49,509 nucleotides of DNA from Nitrospirota bacterium (GCA_016200255.1 JACQFA010000046.1:1-49509), one strand, 5' to 3'. Counted from the stretch's first letter, positions 15,833 to 25,464 are shown. Numbers and translations: made by a program. The notes: generated by a model not told the origin, from the sequence alone.

Positions 15833-16990
15833 ATGGGCGGGGCGCAGAGCGATAAGACCTTGATCCTTGTCACGCTGACCTTGCTGGTGGTCGGTGTGGT
15901 GATGATTTACAGCGCCAGCGCCGTGCTGGCCGGCCGCCAGTATGGCGACTCGCTTTTTTTTATCAAGCGTCAGATACTCTGGACAGTGATTGGATTGGCG
16001 GCCATGGTTGTGATCGCGCGTGTTCCCTATTCCATCTGGCAGGGGGCGGCTTTGCCGCTGATGTTCGGGGCGGTTGTTTTGCTGACGATGGTTCTCATCC
16101 CGGGTTTCGGCGTCGCGGTGAACGGTTCCCGGCGTTGGCTTCGCCTGGGATCCTTCACGCTGCAGCCGTCGGAGCTGGCGCGTCTGGCCGCCGTGATTTA
16201 CCTGTCGCGGTACCTGGTGAAAAAAAAGGAACGGCTGGATGATTTTTTCCGGGATTTTCTGCCGCCGATGATCGTGATCGGCGCGGTGCTGGCCTTGATC
16301 ATGGGGGAATCGGATCTGGGGACGGCCGCGGTCATGGGTATGGTGGCCGGCCTGATGCTGTTCATGGGGGGGGCCCGCTGGCAGCATCTCTGGGTGATGG
16401 CACTGCTTGCGGCGCCGGTGCTGTATGCCATGATCATGAAGATCGGTTACCGTCGCCAGCGGATGATGGCTTTTTGGGATCCCTGGCGCGACCCGACCGA
16501 CACGGGTTTCCAGATGATCCAGTCCTTTCTGGCGCTGGGCGGCGGCGGGTCGGTCGGAATGGGTCTGGGCGAAGGAAAGCAAAAGCTGTTCTTTCTGCCG
16601 TATCCGCATACCGATTTTATTTTTGCCGTGATCGGCGAGGAGCTGGGATTGTTGGGCACCGTGACCGTTCTGGTCCTGTTCGGCATTCTGGCCTGGCGCG
16701 GGATTGCCATCAGCCTGAAGGCCCCGGATGCCTTCGGCCGTCATCTGGCTTTCGGATTGACGATGATGATCCTTGTCCAGGCGCTGATCAATATGGCCGT
16801 GGTGACCGGCCTGTTGCCGACGAAAGGGCTGACGCTGCCGTTCCTGAGTTACGGCGGGTCATCGCTCCTGGCGAATCTGATTGCGATCGGCATCCTCTGG
16901 AATATTTCGAGGGCGGCCCCGGCCAGACGATCTGAGATCTCAAATTTGAAATTCAAAATTTCAAAGAGGGCGGAGGGATGCGGGTGGTGA
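15833..16990 (+). CDS. ftsW: Septal peptidoglycan polymerase FtsW (SEDS family)
   Basis: About 385-residue SEDS glycosyltransferase with ten predicted membrane segments, working with FtsI at the septum. Diagnostic segments are MIYSASAVLAG, GSRRWLRLGSFTLQPSELA (the Arg-Trp and PSE motifs), FLPYPHTDFIFAVIGEELG and the GLTLPFLSYGGSSLLANL motif near the end. The ATG is at 15833, one base after murD; the open frame further upstream is only read-through of murD. The C-terminal tail NLKFKISKRAEGCGW is encoded by an AT-rich repeat shared with 36361-36385 and is probably not part of the ancestral protein. It overlaps murG by 13 bases. Confidence 0.95.
   Translation: MGGAQSDKTLILVTLTLLVVGVVMIYSASAVLAGRQYGDSLFFIKRQILWTVIGLAAMVVIARVPYSIWQGAALPLMFGAVVLLTMVLIPGFGVAVNGSRRWLRLGSFTLQPSELARLAAVIYLSRYLVKKKERLDDFFRDFLPPMIVIGAVLALIMGESDLGTAAVMGMVAGLMLFMGGARWQHLWVMALLAAPVLYAMIMKIGYRRQRMMAFWDPWRDPTDTGFQMIQSFLALGGGGSVGMGLGEGKQKLFFLPYPHTDFIFAVIGEELGLLGTVTVLVLFGILAWRGIAISLKAPDAFGRHLAFGLTMMILVQALINMAVVTGLLPTKGLTLPFLSYGGSSLLANLIAIGILWNISRAAPARRSEISNLKFKISKRAEGCGW
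16936..16966. repeat. Short AT-rich palindromic repeat, copy A
   Basis: The stretch contains TCAAATTTGAAATTCA, identical to part of 36365-36384, and further CAAATTT/AAATTTG-type units. It is markedly AT-rich within GC-rich coding DNA. It encodes the last residues of FtsW and precedes the murG ribosome site. Confidence 0.65.
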
Positions 16991-18069
16991 TCGCGGGCGG
17001 CGGGACGGGCGGCCATCTTTTCCCGGGTGTTGCACTCGCGCGCGAATTTGAACGACAGCGGGCCGGCACGAAGATCCTTTTTGTGGGAACGGCCCGGGGG
17101 TTGGAAACCCGGATCATCCCGAAGGAGGGTTTTGATCTCCGGCTGATCCCGATCGGGGGGTGGGTCGGACAGGGTGGGATTCGGAAGATGAAGACCCTGC
17201 TGCAACTCCCGTCCGCTCTCTGGCAATCCTGGCGGATTTTGAGGGAGGTCCGTCCCGATCTGGTGATCGGCGTGGGCGGATATGCTTCCGCCCCGGTGGT
17301 GATGATGGCCGGGATGAAACGTTTGCCTTCTGTTCTGGTGGAGCCCAATGCGGTGCCGGGTTTGACGAATCGGCTTCTCGCTTCATGGGTGGATCGAATC
17401 TACCTCTCGTTTGAAGAGACGACGACGTGGTTTAAAAGCCGGTCCCGCTCGGTCCGTGTTTTTGGAAATCCAGTGAGGCGCGATATTCTCTCGGTGACCG
17501 AACGGTCGTCCGGGCGGTCGGACAAGAAAACGCTGCTGGTCATGGGAGGCAGCCAGGGCTCCCGAGCCATTAATCGCGCCATGGCCGAGGCCTTGACCGG
17601 GCTGGATGCGGTCAAAATAAGACTCCGGATCCTCCATCAATCGGGGGAGAAGGACGCCGCATGGCTGAAGGAGCGTTATTCCGATCAAGGATTCGATGCG
17701 ACGGTCCTGCCGTTCCTGTCGCCGGTCTCGGAGGCGTATCGCGACGCGGATCTTGTCGTCTGTCGTTCCGGCGCGACAACCGTGGCCGAATTGACCGCCT
17801 GCGGCCGTCCGGCCATCCTGATTCCGTTTCCGTTCGCGACCCACGGGCATCAGGAAAAAAATGCCCGCGCGTTGGCCGAAGCCGGTGCGGCCGAACTGAT
17901 TTTGGAGCGGGATCTGACAGGCGAACGGCTGGCGAGGACGATCACGGCGTTGTTGGCCGAGCCGGACCGACTGGAACGGATGTCCGAGCAGAGCCGCCGG
18001 CTGGGCCGTCCGGATGCGGCCGAGAAGATCGTGAGGGACTGTTTGGAACTGGTGGAACGTGTTTCGTAA
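16978..18069 (+). CDS. murG: UDP-GlcNAc:lipid I N-acetylglucosaminyltransferase MurG
   Basis: 363-residue GT28 enzyme on the inner face of the membrane that makes lipid II. N-terminal VVIAGGGTGGHLFPGVALA holds the glycine loop, GVGGYASAPVVMMA the acceptor side, and LLVMGGSQGSRAINRAM plus CRSGATTVAELTACG and IPFPFATHGHQEKNA form the UDP-GlcNAc site. The ATG follows GGAGG (from AGGGCGGAGGG) closely. It overlaps the ftsW stop by 13 bases and the murC start by 11, so translation is probably coupled throughout. Confidence 0.97.
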   Translation: MRVVIAGGGTGGHLFPGVALAREFERQRAGTKILFVGTARGLETRIIPKEGFDLRLIPIGGWVGQGGIRKMKTLLQLPSALWQSWRILREVRPDLVIGVGGYASAPVVMMAGMKRLPSVLVEPNAVPGLTNRLLASWVDRIYLSFEETTTWFKSRSRSVRVFGNPVRRDILSVTERSSGRSDKKTLLVMGGSQGSRAINRAMAEALTGLDAVKIRLRILHQSGEKDAAWLKERYSDQGFDATVLPFLSPVSEAYRDADLVVCRSGATTVAELTACGRPAILIPFPFATHGHQEKNARALAEAGAAELILERDLTGERLARTITALLAEPDRLERMSEQSRRLGRPDAAEKIVRDCLELVERVS

Positions 18070-19423
18070 AATTCAACAGATCCATTTTGTCGGCATCGGG
18101 GGATCCGGGATGAGCGGCATCGCCGAGGTATTGCTCAACATGGGATATCGCGTCACAGGATCGGATCTGTCCCGTTCCGAGACGGTCAAGCGCCTGGAGG
18201 GGATCGGCGGGAAGGTGTTCATCGGCCATCATCCGTCCAACATCGGTCCGGCCCAGGTCGTGGTCGTCTCCTCCGCCGTTTCGAAGGAAAATCCGGAAGT
18301 CCTTGGGGCGCGGGAGCGGTTGATCCCGGTGATCCCGCGGGCCGTGATGCTGGCCGAGCTGATGCGGCTCAAATACGGCGTCGCGATCGCCGGCGCGCAC
18401 GGCAAGACGACGACGACTTCGTTGGTGGCGTCCGTCCTTGCGGAAGGCGGTCTGGACCCGACCGCCGTGATCGGCGGCAAGCTGAACCGGTTCGGAAGCC
18501 ATGCCAAGCTGGGTCAGGGCGAACTGCTCGTGGCCGAGGCGGATGAGAGCGACGGCTCGTTTTTGAAACTCTCTCCGACGATCGCGGTTGTCACCACGAT
18601 TGATCGTGAGCATCTTGATTTTTACGGGGACATGACCCATATCCGGCAGGCCTTCCTGGATTTCCTGAACAAGGTGCCTTTTTACGGGCTAGCGGTGGTC
18701 TGTCTGGATCAGGAGGCGGTCCAGGAAATCATCCCGCAGCTGCAGGTCCGGACGCTGACCTACGGCATGACGACGCAGGCCGATCTGGTTGGAAGCGAGG
18801 TGAAGCACCAGGCCTGGGAGTCGGAATTTACGGTTCATTTCCGTCAAAAGAACCTGGGCCGTTTCCGCCTCGCGCTTCCCGGCCTGCACAACGTTTACAA
18901 CGCGCTGGCTGCGATCGCGGTCGGGCTGGAACTCGAGGTCGGTCTTGAGGCGGTCCGGAAGGCCCTGGCCGAATTCGCCGGCGTGGAACGGCGGTTCCAT
19001 CTCGTCGGCGAGAAGCGCGGGGTGATGATCGTGGACGACTACGGCCATCATCCGACCGAGATCAAGGCGACGCTTGCGGCTGCCCGGTCCGGGTGGAACC
19101 TGCGGCTGCTCGTCGTGTTTCAGCCGCACCGCTATTCGCGCACGCGCGATCTGCTCAAGGAGTTCGCCACGGCCTTCTATCAGGCGGACAGTCTGATTCT
19201 GACCGAGATCTATGCAGCCGGCGAACCGCCGATCGAGGGGATTTCGGGTCTTCGGTTGTATGAGCAGGTGAAGCAGCACGGACACAAGGACGTGCATTTC
19301 CTGTCGGAGCCGGAGGCGATTGCGGAGCTTCTACTTTCGATCGTCCGGTCCGGGGACATCCTCCTCACGCTCGGGGCCGGAGATGTCTGGAAAATCGGAA
19401 AGACCGTGCTGGAACGATTGTAA
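18059..19423 (+). CDS. murC: UDP-MurNAc:L-alanine ligase MurC
   Basis: 454-residue Mur ligase for the first stem residue. It begins HFVGIGGSGMSGIAEVLL, has the ATP loop AGAHGKTTTTSLVASVL, then EADESDGSFLKL, TTIDREHLDFYGD, the VDDYGHHPTEIKATL motif and VVFQPHRYSRTRDL. These distinguish MurC from Mpl by context and length. The GTG start lies inside the last codons of murG (11-base overlap). It is followed after 3 bases by murB, the usual order. Confidence 0.97.
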   Translation: MFRKIQQIHFVGIGGSGMSGIAEVLLNMGYRVTGSDLSRSETVKRLEGIGGKVFIGHHPSNIGPAQVVVVSSAVSKENPEVLGARERLIPVIPRAVMLAELMRLKYGVAIAGAHGKTTTTSLVASVLAEGGLDPTAVIGGKLNRFGSHAKLGQGELLVAEADESDGSFLKLSPTIAVVTTIDREHLDFYGDMTHIRQAFLDFLNKVPFYGLAVVCLDQEAVQEIIPQLQVRTLTYGMTTQADLVGSEVKHQAWESEFTVHFRQKNLGRFRLALPGLHNVYNALAAIAVGLELEVGLEAVRKALAEFAGVERRFHLVGEKRGVMIVDDYGHHPTEIKATLAAARSGWNLRLLVVFQPHRYSRTRDLLKEFATAFYQADSLILTEIYAAGEPPIEGISGLRLYEQVKQHGHKDVHFLSEPEAIAELLLSIVRSGDILLTLGAGDVWKIGKTVLERL

Positions 19424-19426
19424 AGA

Positions 19427-20344
19427 ATGGACGGAATGAAGACGTCGGATGAAAATAATCTTCGTGAGGCGGTCCAAGGCATCGAGGGCGAAGTCCGCTG
19501 GCATGAGCCGTTGAGCCGCCATACGACGCTCAAGATCGGCGGGCCGGCGGATGTACTGGTGATTCCCAGGGATCTTGACGCACTGGCCCGGTTGGTTCAC
19601 CGGGCCCGTCAACTGGACGCCCCGATCTTTGTGATGGGCGGGAGCAATCTGTTGGTTCGGGACGGCGGGATCCGCGGCATCGTGGTGAAGCTCTCCCGGT
19701 TCCAGCGGATCACGGATCCGGAGGAGACCGAGATCGAGGCGGAGGGAGGCGTGACCCTATCCCGTCTTTCCCGCCACGCCCTGTCGCGGGGGTTGGGCGG
19801 CCTGGAATTCGCCCTGGGGATTCCGGGGACGGTGGGCGGGGCCGTGGTGATGAATGCCGGGACGCGCGAGGGCGAGATGTCGGATCTACTCACCGGCATT
19901 CGAATCATCCAGTCGGATGGGACGATCCGGACGCTGTCCCGGAAGGAAATGGCCTTCGGTTATCGCTGGTCCCGTTTCCCGAGGGGCGTGATCGTCAGCG
20001 CGCGAATGAAACTCCGCAAGGCCGGCAAGGCCGAGATTCAAAAACGAATGGAAGGTTTTAACGACCGCCGGAAGGCGACCCAGCCCCTCGCACTGCCCAA
20101 TGCCGGTTCGGTCTTCAAAAATCCCAACGGAACCTTTGCGGCCCGACTGGTCGAAGCGGTCGGTCTGAAGGGCCGGCGCATCGGCGATGCCCAGGTCTCG
20201 GAACGGCATGCAAATTTTATCGTCAACCGCGGCCATGCCACGGCCAAGGACGTTTTGCAATTGATCCGGCTGATCGGAAAGCGCGTTGAAGAGGAAGCGG
20301 GCATCACGCTGGAATTGGAATGGATGGTCGTCGGAAGCGAGTAG
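19427..20344 (+). CDS. murB: UDP-N-acetylenolpyruvoylglucosamine reductase MurB
   Basis: 305-residue FAD enzyme that reduces enolpyruvyl-UDP-GlcNAc to UDP-MurNAc. Motifs are the TLKIGGPADVLVIP start of the FAD domain, GGSNLLVRDGGIRGIVV, GLEFALGIPGTVGGAVVMNAG, the FGYRWSRF tyrosine region and NAGSVFKNPNG with the catalytic Ser. It lacks the extra Tyr loop and extra domain segment of type I E. coli MurB, so it is the shorter type II form. Two in-frame ATGs (19427, 19436) are possible starts; neither has a strong ribosome site. Confidence 0.95.
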   Translation: MDGMKTSDENNLREAVQGIEGEVRWHEPLSRHTTLKIGGPADVLVIPRDLDALARLVHRARQLDAPIFVMGGSNLLVRDGGIRGIVVKLSRFQRITDPEETEIEAEGGVTLSRLSRHALSRGLGGLEFALGIPGTVGGAVVMNAGTREGEMSDLLTGIRIIQSDGTIRTLSRKEMAFGYRWSRFPRGVIVSARMKLRKAGKAEIQKRMEGFNDRRKATQPLALPNAGSVFKNPNGTFAARLVEAVGLKGRRIGDAQVSERHANFIVNRGHATAKDVLQLIRLIGKRVEEEAGITLELEWMVVGSE

Positions 20345-20355
20345 GGTCGGGACGG

Positions 20356-21300
20356 ATGTTGACGGATAAAAGAATCGCGGTCCTGATGGGCGGGACGTCG
20401 GCCGAGCGCGAGATCTCGTTGAAGAGCGGCCGGGCGATCGAGGCGTCGCTGCGCCGGCAGGGTTGTGCGGTGTCGGCGATGGATCCGGATGGAACGATTG
20501 CGGAGCAACTTCACCGGGAAAAGATCGAGCTGGTCGTGAATGCATTGCACGGCCGCGGCGGAGAAGACGGAACGATTCAGGGGCTGCTGGAATTTTTGGG
20601 AATTCCCTACACCGGGTCGGGGGTGCTGGCCAGCGCGATCGGAATGAATAAAGTGATGACGAAGCGTCTTCTGGAGGTTCACGGGATTCCGACTCCGACC
20701 TATTCGGTTTTACGGTCGTCCCGTCCGGACGAAGCCGGCGGGCGGGAACTTCCCGGCGGATTCAAATGCCCGGTGGTCGTCAAGCCCTCGTGCGAGGGAT
20801 CGACGATCGGCGTCACGATCGTGAAATCCCCGGCCGGAGTTCGGGCGGCCTATGCCGAGGCCTTCCGACACGGGGACGAAATCCTGGTCGAGGAGTATAT
20901 CCCGGGCCATGAGGTGACGGCCGGGATCTTGGAGGACGCGGCCCTGCCGTTGGTCGAGATCGTGCCGAATGAGGCCTTTTACGATTATAAAGCGAAATAC
21001 ACGAAGGGGGCGACGGACTATATCGTGCCGGCCCGCCTTCCGGAGGACGTGACGAGTAAGGTTCAGGACCTTGCGCTCCGGACGCACCGGGTGATCGGGT
21101 GCCGGGGATGCACACGCGTGGATTTTCGCGTCGCCCCGGACGGAAGGCCGTTCGTTCTGGAGATCAATACCGTGCCGGGAATGACCGAGACCAGCCTCTT
21201 GCCGAAAGCGGCCGCGGCCGACGGCATCTCCTATGATCAGCTGGTGGCCCAAATCGTGCGATCGGCGCTGCGGCCGGCGATCGGATCGGAAAAAAGATGA
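20356..21300 (+). CDS. ddl: D-alanine-D-alanine ligase
   Basis: 314-residue ATP-grasp ligase making D-Ala-D-Ala for MurF. It has VLMGGTSAEREISLKSG at the start, NALHGRGGEDGTIQGLLE, YTGSGVLASAIGMNKVMTK, VVKPSCEGSTIGVTIV, the EEYIPGHEVTAGIL grasp and EINTVPGMTETSLLPKAAA. ATG 20356 was chosen because the protein family starts at this point and AGGG lies 9 bases upstream; the frame stays open back into the murB end without homology. The stop overlaps the ftsQ start (ATGA). Confidence 0.95.
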   Translation: MLTDKRIAVLMGGTSAEREISLKSGRAIEASLRRQGCAVSAMDPDGTIAEQLHREKIELVVNALHGRGGEDGTIQGLLEFLGIPYTGSGVLASAIGMNKVMTKRLLEVHGIPTPTYSVLRSSRPDEAGGRELPGGFKCPVVVKPSCEGSTIGVTIVKSPAGVRAAYAEAFRHGDEILVEEYIPGHEVTAGILEDAALPLVEIVPNEAFYDYKAKYTKGATDYIVPARLPEDVTSKVQDLALRTHRVIGCRGCTRVDFRVAPDGRPFVLEINTVPGMTETSLLPKAAAADGISYDQLVAQIVRSALRPAIGSEKR

Positions 21301-22160
21301 TGTATCGCTACCATCGTTCCCGTCGTGAATTGAACCGGCCGCCGTCGCGGTGTGAAAAGAACGGGGCTTGGAAAAAATGGATTCCAAGAAAATTTCCGGG
21401 AGGGCTTCGATCCCCCGCGCGGATGTCCCGGCGGGCCAGGGGTTCTCTTTACATCCTGACGCCGGTCGTCGCCTTGTCGCTGGCCGCGTGGGGCGTGAAT
21501 GCCGTGATGCGGGCGATGACGCATTCCGGAATTTTTGAACTGCAAGAGATCCGCTTGGTGGGTTTGGAGCGCCTGAACGAAGGCGACGTTCTGAAACGCC
21601 TCCGTCCCTCGTCCGGGAAGACCCTGTTCGACCTGGACCTGGACTCCCTCCAGGGGGCGTTGCTGACCGAACCCTGGATCAAGGAGGTGAGCCTCCGCAG
21701 GGAATATCCCGACGCCCTCTCGGTTCAGGTGACCGAGCGGCATCCCGTGGCGGTCCTCGCCGGGCGGCAGGTTGAGGCGATCGTGGATGAGACCGGCGCG
21801 GTCATCGAGGTGTGGCCCAACGGAGGGGAGATCCCCGGTCGGTGGTCGTCCCTTCCCGTGATCCACGGGATCGAGGCCGTGTCCCTGAAAAATCGGGATG
21901 CGGAGGCGGTGAAGAGCCTGTCCTCCGCTCTGGAGATTTTACGCGCGGCGCCCGGGACGGTCGGACAGGAGCTCGATCTGGATGTCGGCCGAACGGATGA
22001 TCCGCGGGTTCAGCGTCATGGAGTCTGGCTTCGTTTCGGTTCGGCGCCATTTGATGAAAAATGGGAACGTTTCTTATCCGTGGCAGGCGAGATCGAGCAT
22101 CGTCGCGAAGGGGTTCAGGAGATTGATTTGCGATTTCCGGATCTGGTGGTCGTGAGATAG
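21297..22160 (+). CDS. ftsQ: Cell division protein FtsQ (POTRA domain)
   Basis: 287-residue bitopic protein of the FtsQLB divisome complex. A long basic cytoplasmic start (about 48 residues, very Arg-rich) leads to one membrane helix (about 51-70), then a POTRA domain (FELQEIRLVGLERLNEGDVL to WIKEVSLRREYPDALSVQVTER) and the FtsQ C-terminal domain. The POTRA wording and position between ddl and ftsA are decisive. The ATG overlaps the ddl stop. Met42 near the membrane helix is an alternative start, but the overlap favours the long form. Confidence 0.9.
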   Translation: MMYRYHRSRRELNRPPSRCEKNGAWKKWIPRKFPGGLRSPARMSRRARGSLYILTPVVALSLAAWGVNAVMRAMTHSGIFELQEIRLVGLERLNEGDVLKRLRPSSGKTLFDLDLDSLQGALLTEPWIKEVSLRREYPDALSVQVTERHPVAVLAGRQVEAIVDETGAVIEVWPNGGEIPGRWSSLPVIHGIEAVSLKNRDAEAVKSLSSALEILRAAPGTVGQELDLDVGRTDDPRVQRHGVWLRFGSAPFDEKWERFLSVAGEIEHRREGVQEIDLRFPDLVVVR

Positions 22161-22187
22161 AATATTTCCGAAAGGAGGTCGTCGACA

Positions 22188-23438
22188 TTGGCGAAACGGG
22201 AAAACATCATCGTGGGCCTTGACATCGGCACGACGAAGATCTGCGCGATTGTGGGAGAAATCAAGGAACCGCACCGATCGGGCGGTCCCCCCGGCGTGGA
22301 TATTATCGGCATCGGGACCCATCCCTCCCGCGGACTCCGAAAGGGGGTCGTGGTGAACATCGAAAGCACGGTCGAATCGATCAAGAAGGCGGTCGAGGAG
22401 GCCGAGCTCATGGCCGGGGTTCAGATCCAGTCCGTGTATGCCGGTATCGCCGGCGGACATATCAAAGGCTTCAACAGCCGCGGCGTCATCGCGGTGAAGG
22501 ATCGGGAAGTGACCAAGGCGGATCTGGAGCGTGTGATCGACGCCGCACGGGCCGTGGCGATACCGCTGGACCGCGAGGTGCTCCATGTCCTGCCGCAGGA
22601 ATTCATCGTGGATGATCAGGACGGAATCAAGGATCCTCTCGGGATGTCCGGCGTGCGCCTCGAGGCCGAGGTGCATATCATTACGGGCGCGGTCACCTCG
22701 GCCCAGAATATCATCAAGAGCGTGAACCGGGCCGGACTGGAAGTGGTGGATATCATTCTTCAGCCCCTGGCCTCGAGCGAGGCGGTCTTGACCCCGGAGG
22801 AAAAGGACCTGGGTGTGACGCTGGTGGACATCGGCGGGGGAACGACCGACATCGCGACCTTTGTCGAAGGAGGGGTCTGGCACACGGCGGTGTTGGGGAT
22901 CGGCGGGAATCATCTGACGAGCGACATCGCGATCGGTCTTCGCACCCCGGCCGCCGAGGCCGAGAAGATCAAGATCAAATACGGCTGCGCCCTGACGGCG
23001 ATGGTCCAGGGGGACGAAATGATCGAGGTCCCCAGCGTCGGGGGACGGCCGCCGCGGGTTCTGTCACGGCAGATTCTGTCCGAGATCATCGAGCCGAGGG
23101 CCGAAGAGATCTTCGGACTGGTGGCGCGTGAAATCAAGCGGACGGGTTACGAAGAGCGCGTGGCCTCGGGCGTGGTAATCACCGGCGGTACGGCGATCCT
23201 CCCGGGGATGGTCGAGGTGGCCGAACGGGTTCTGGATCTGCCGGTGCGTCGGGGGGCGCCGATCAATCTGGGCGGGTTGTCGGATATCGTGAACCACCCG
23301 ATGTACGCCACGGGTGTGGGACTGATCCTGTATGCCCTCAGGACACAGGGCGACCGGGAGGCCCATCGCTATCGGGATCGAAAATTGTTTTACAAAGTGG
23401 CGGGCCGGATGCGTGAATGGGTCCAGGAGTTTTTTTAA
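22188..23438 (+). CDS. ftsA: Cell division protein FtsA
   Basis: 416-residue actin-like ATPase that ties FtsZ to the membrane. ATP-binding motifs are VGLDIGTTKICAIVGE (phosphate 1), VDIGGGTTDIATFVEGG (phosphate 2) and VVITGGTAILPGM (adenosine). The C-terminal GRMREWVQEFF is the amphipathic membrane-targeting helix. The start is TTG at 22188, set by an excellent AAAGGAGGT 8 bases upstream; no ATG or GTG is available at the family's normal N-terminus. The rare TTG together with a strong ribosome site may set the low FtsA to FtsZ ratio. Confidence 0.96.
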   Translation: MAKRENIIVGLDIGTTKICAIVGEIKEPHRSGGPPGVDIIGIGTHPSRGLRKGVVVNIESTVESIKKAVEEAELMAGVQIQSVYAGIAGGHIKGFNSRGVIAVKDREVTKADLERVIDAARAVAIPLDREVLHVLPQEFIVDDQDGIKDPLGMSGVRLEAEVHIITGAVTSAQNIIKSVNRAGLEVVDIILQPLASSEAVLTPEEKDLGVTLVDIGGGTTDIATFVEGGVWHTAVLGIGGNHLTSDIAIGLRTPAAEAEKIKIKYGCALTAMVQGDEMIEVPSVGGRPPRVLSRQILSEIIEPRAEEIFGLVAREIKRTGYEERVASGVVITGGTAILPGMVEVAERVLDLPVRRGAPINLGGLSDIVNHPMYATGVGLILYALRTQGDREAHRYRDRKLFYKVAGRMREWVQEFF

Positions 23439-23554
23439 ACCGTAACTAATAAGCGAGCGTCTGGCTTCGCCAGCGCGAGCGCGGGGCGTGGGGGCATCGG
23501 AGGACATGAGTTGGTTCATCCGCACGGGCCCCCACATAAAAAAGGAGGGGACGA
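23439..23554 (+). promoter_or_regulatory. ftsA-ftsZ intergenic leader with two inverted repeats
   Basis: The longest gap inside the plus-strand cluster (116 bases). It holds a compact hairpin CTGGC-TTC-GCCAG (23461-23473, extendable with flanking GCG/CGC) and a perfect 8-base inverted repeat GTGGGGGC (23488-23495) / GCCCCCAC (23528-23535), followed by AAAGGAGGGG before ftsZ. It could be a partial terminator, a processing site or translational control. I see no convincing sigma70 promoter. Confidence 0.45.
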
Positions 23555-24679
23555 ATGTTTCTCTTTGAAGAGTCGGAGATCAAACCGGCGAGGATCAAGG
23601 TGATCGGGGTCGGGGGCAGCGGTTGTAATGCGGTCAACACGATGATCGCCTCCAAATTTACGGGTGTGGAGTTTATCGCGGCGAATACCGATGTACAGGC
23701 GCTGAGCCTCTCCAGGGCAACCTGTACTCTTCCGATGGGAACCCGGCTGACCAAGGGGCTGGGTGCCGGGGCGAATCCGGACGTCGGTCGCGAGGCTGCG
23801 CTGGAGGATGCCGACAGGATTCGGGAGGCCCTGGAGGGGGCGGACATGGTCTTTGTCACGGCCGGGATGGGCGGCGGGACCGGGACGGGTGCCGCGCCGA
23901 TCATCGCGAACATCGCACGGGAACTGGGGGCTCTCACCGTGGCCGTGGTCACCAAACCGTTTCAGTTCGAAGGGGGCAAGCGAATGAGCCGGGCCGAGGA
24001 AGGGCTCAATGAACTGAAGAAAGTGGTGGATACGCTGATCGCGATTCCAAACCAGCGGCTGCTCGCGGTCGTGGATAAGTCCACGCCGCTGGTGGAGGCT
24101 TTCAAGGTTGTGGACGATGTTCTGCGACAGGCGGTGCAGGGGATTGCGGATCTTGTGACGACGCCCGGTCTGGTGAATGTGGACTTTGCGGATGTGCGGA
24201 CCGTGATGGCGCATATGGGTCGCGCCGTGATGGGCATGGGAAGCGCGCGGGGCGATCATCGCGCGGTCGAGGCGGCTCAGCGGGCCATCTCGAGCCCGCT
24301 ACTGGAGGAAGGGTCCATCCACGGTGCCCGGGGCGTGTTGCTCAATATCACCGGCGGGGAGGGGTTGTCCCTCCATGAGGTGACCGAGGCCTCGATGATC
24401 ATCCATGAAGCGGCCGATCCGGAGGCGAACATCATCTTCGGTTCCGTGATCAACAAGCAGATGAAGGACGACGTGATCGTGACCGTCATCGCCACCGGTT
24501 TTGAGATGGATCTGGTCCGGGAGGAGCCCGTGAAACCGGCGGCCAAGCCGTTGCCGTCCAAGAGCCTGGACCGGCCTGCGTTTCTACGCAAGGTGGCCAA
24601 CAGCACTTATCCGCATGATCCCGTGGTCGGGAATGATGAATGGGATGTGCCGACGTTTCTGCGGAAACAAGCGGATTGA
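23555..24679 (+). CDS. ftsZ: Cell division GTPase FtsZ
   Basis: 374-residue tubulin homologue forming the Z ring. GTP-binding [14 protein letters not shown] and the tubulin signature [12 protein letters not shown] are intact, as is the T7 catalytic loop region [11 protein letters not shown]. The C-terminal linker is short (about 35 residues) and ends in the conserved peptide [12 protein letters not shown], which binds FtsA and other partners. The ATG follows AAAGGAGGGG by a few bases, a strong ribosome site that contrasts with the TTG start of ftsA. Confidence 0.98.
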   Translation: MFLFEESEIKPARIKVIGVGGSGCNAVNTMIASKFTGVEFIAANTDVQALSLSRATCTLPMGTRLTKGLGAGANPDVGREAALEDADRIREALEGADMVFVTAGMGGGTGTGAAPIIANIARELGALTVAVVTKPFQFEGGKRMSRAEEGLNELKKVVDTLIAIPNQRLLAVVDKSTPLVEAFKVVDDVLRQAVQGIADLVTTPGLVNVDFADVRTVMAHMGRAVMGMGSARGDHRAVEAAQRAISSPLLEEGSIHGARGVLLNITGGEGLSLHEVTEASMIIHEAADPEANIIFGSVINKQMKDDVIVTVIATGFEMDLVREEPVKPAAKPLPSKSLDRPAFLRKVANSTYPHDPVVGNDEWDVPTFLRKQAD

Positions 24680-24711
24680 GCTCTTTTCAACATCAGGGGT
24701 GATGGCGTAAA

Positions 24712-25464
24712 ATGGCGTCTGAGGTAACGGTGTCATTGCAATTCATCGAGGAAGAAGGGCATCGGGCGCTGGAGCTGCCGGCGCCAGGCCAACGTGCGGA
24801 GGTGCGGCATCTGTTCGGTCTTCGCGGCCCGCGGCCGGTCAAAATCCTGGCCAAACTTTTCGGAGTCCGGGAGACCGCTATCCTGTCCGTCCGTCAGGTG
24901 CACGGCGATTCGATCCGGGTGATCGGCACATCGGGGGACGAAGATGATTCGGATGGGGCGTGGGATGCCCTGGTCACGAACCGGAAAGGGATTGTGATCA
25001 CGGTGAAGGCGGCCGACTGCCTTCCGATTCTGATCTGGGACGGGAACAAAAAAGTGGCCGCCGCCGTGCATGCGGGCTGGCGGGGTTCGCTCAAGGCCAT
25101 CGCGTCCAAAACCGTTTTAACGATGCGATCTTCATTCGGATGCCGCCCCGATGATCTTTGGGTCGGAATCGGTCCGGCGATCGGGCCCTGTTGTTACGAA
25201 GTGGACGGTCCGGTGTTGGGGCCGCTGCGGGCCGAGTTTGAGTACTGGAAGGACGTGGTGAGGGAGACGGGAGGCGGCAAGGGGATGCTGGATCTTGCGG
25301 GGTTGAATCTCCGTCAATTGATCGCCTCCGGCGTGCTCCCCGATCGGATCGCTGTCACCGGTGCCTGCACGTTTTGCCATCCGGAGCGGTTTTATTCCTA
25401 CCGCCGCGACGGGCAATCCTCGGGCGGCATGATCAACGGAATGATGATTTGTAATGATGATTGA
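24712..25464 (+). CDS. pgeF: Purine nucleoside phosphorylase / multicopper-oxidase-like PgeF (YfiH, DUF152)
   Basis: 250-residue YfiH-family protein. Signature segments are VRQVHGDSIRVI, KAADCLPILIWD, AAAVHAGWRGSLKAIA and GPAIGPCCYEVDGPV, carrying the conserved His and Cys zinc ligands, and CTFCHPERFYSYRRDG near the end. Family members were first called laccase-like. Later work shows purine nucleoside phosphorylase and deaminase activity, and E. coli YfiH edits peptidoglycan precursors carrying L-Ser. Its place right after ftsZ fits the latter role. It overlaps yggS by 11 bases. Confidence 0.9.
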   Translation: MASEVTVSLQFIEEEGHRALELPAPGQRAEVRHLFGLRGPRPVKILAKLFGVRETAILSVRQVHGDSIRVIGTSGDEDDSDGAWDALVTNRKGIVITVKAADCLPILIWDGNKKVAAAVHAGWRGSLKAIASKTVLTMRSSFGCRPDDLWVGIGPAIGPCCYEVDGPVLGPLRAEFEYWKDVVRETGGGKGMLDLAGLNLRQLIASGVLPDRIAVTGACTFCHPERFYSYRRDGQSSGGMINGMMICNDD

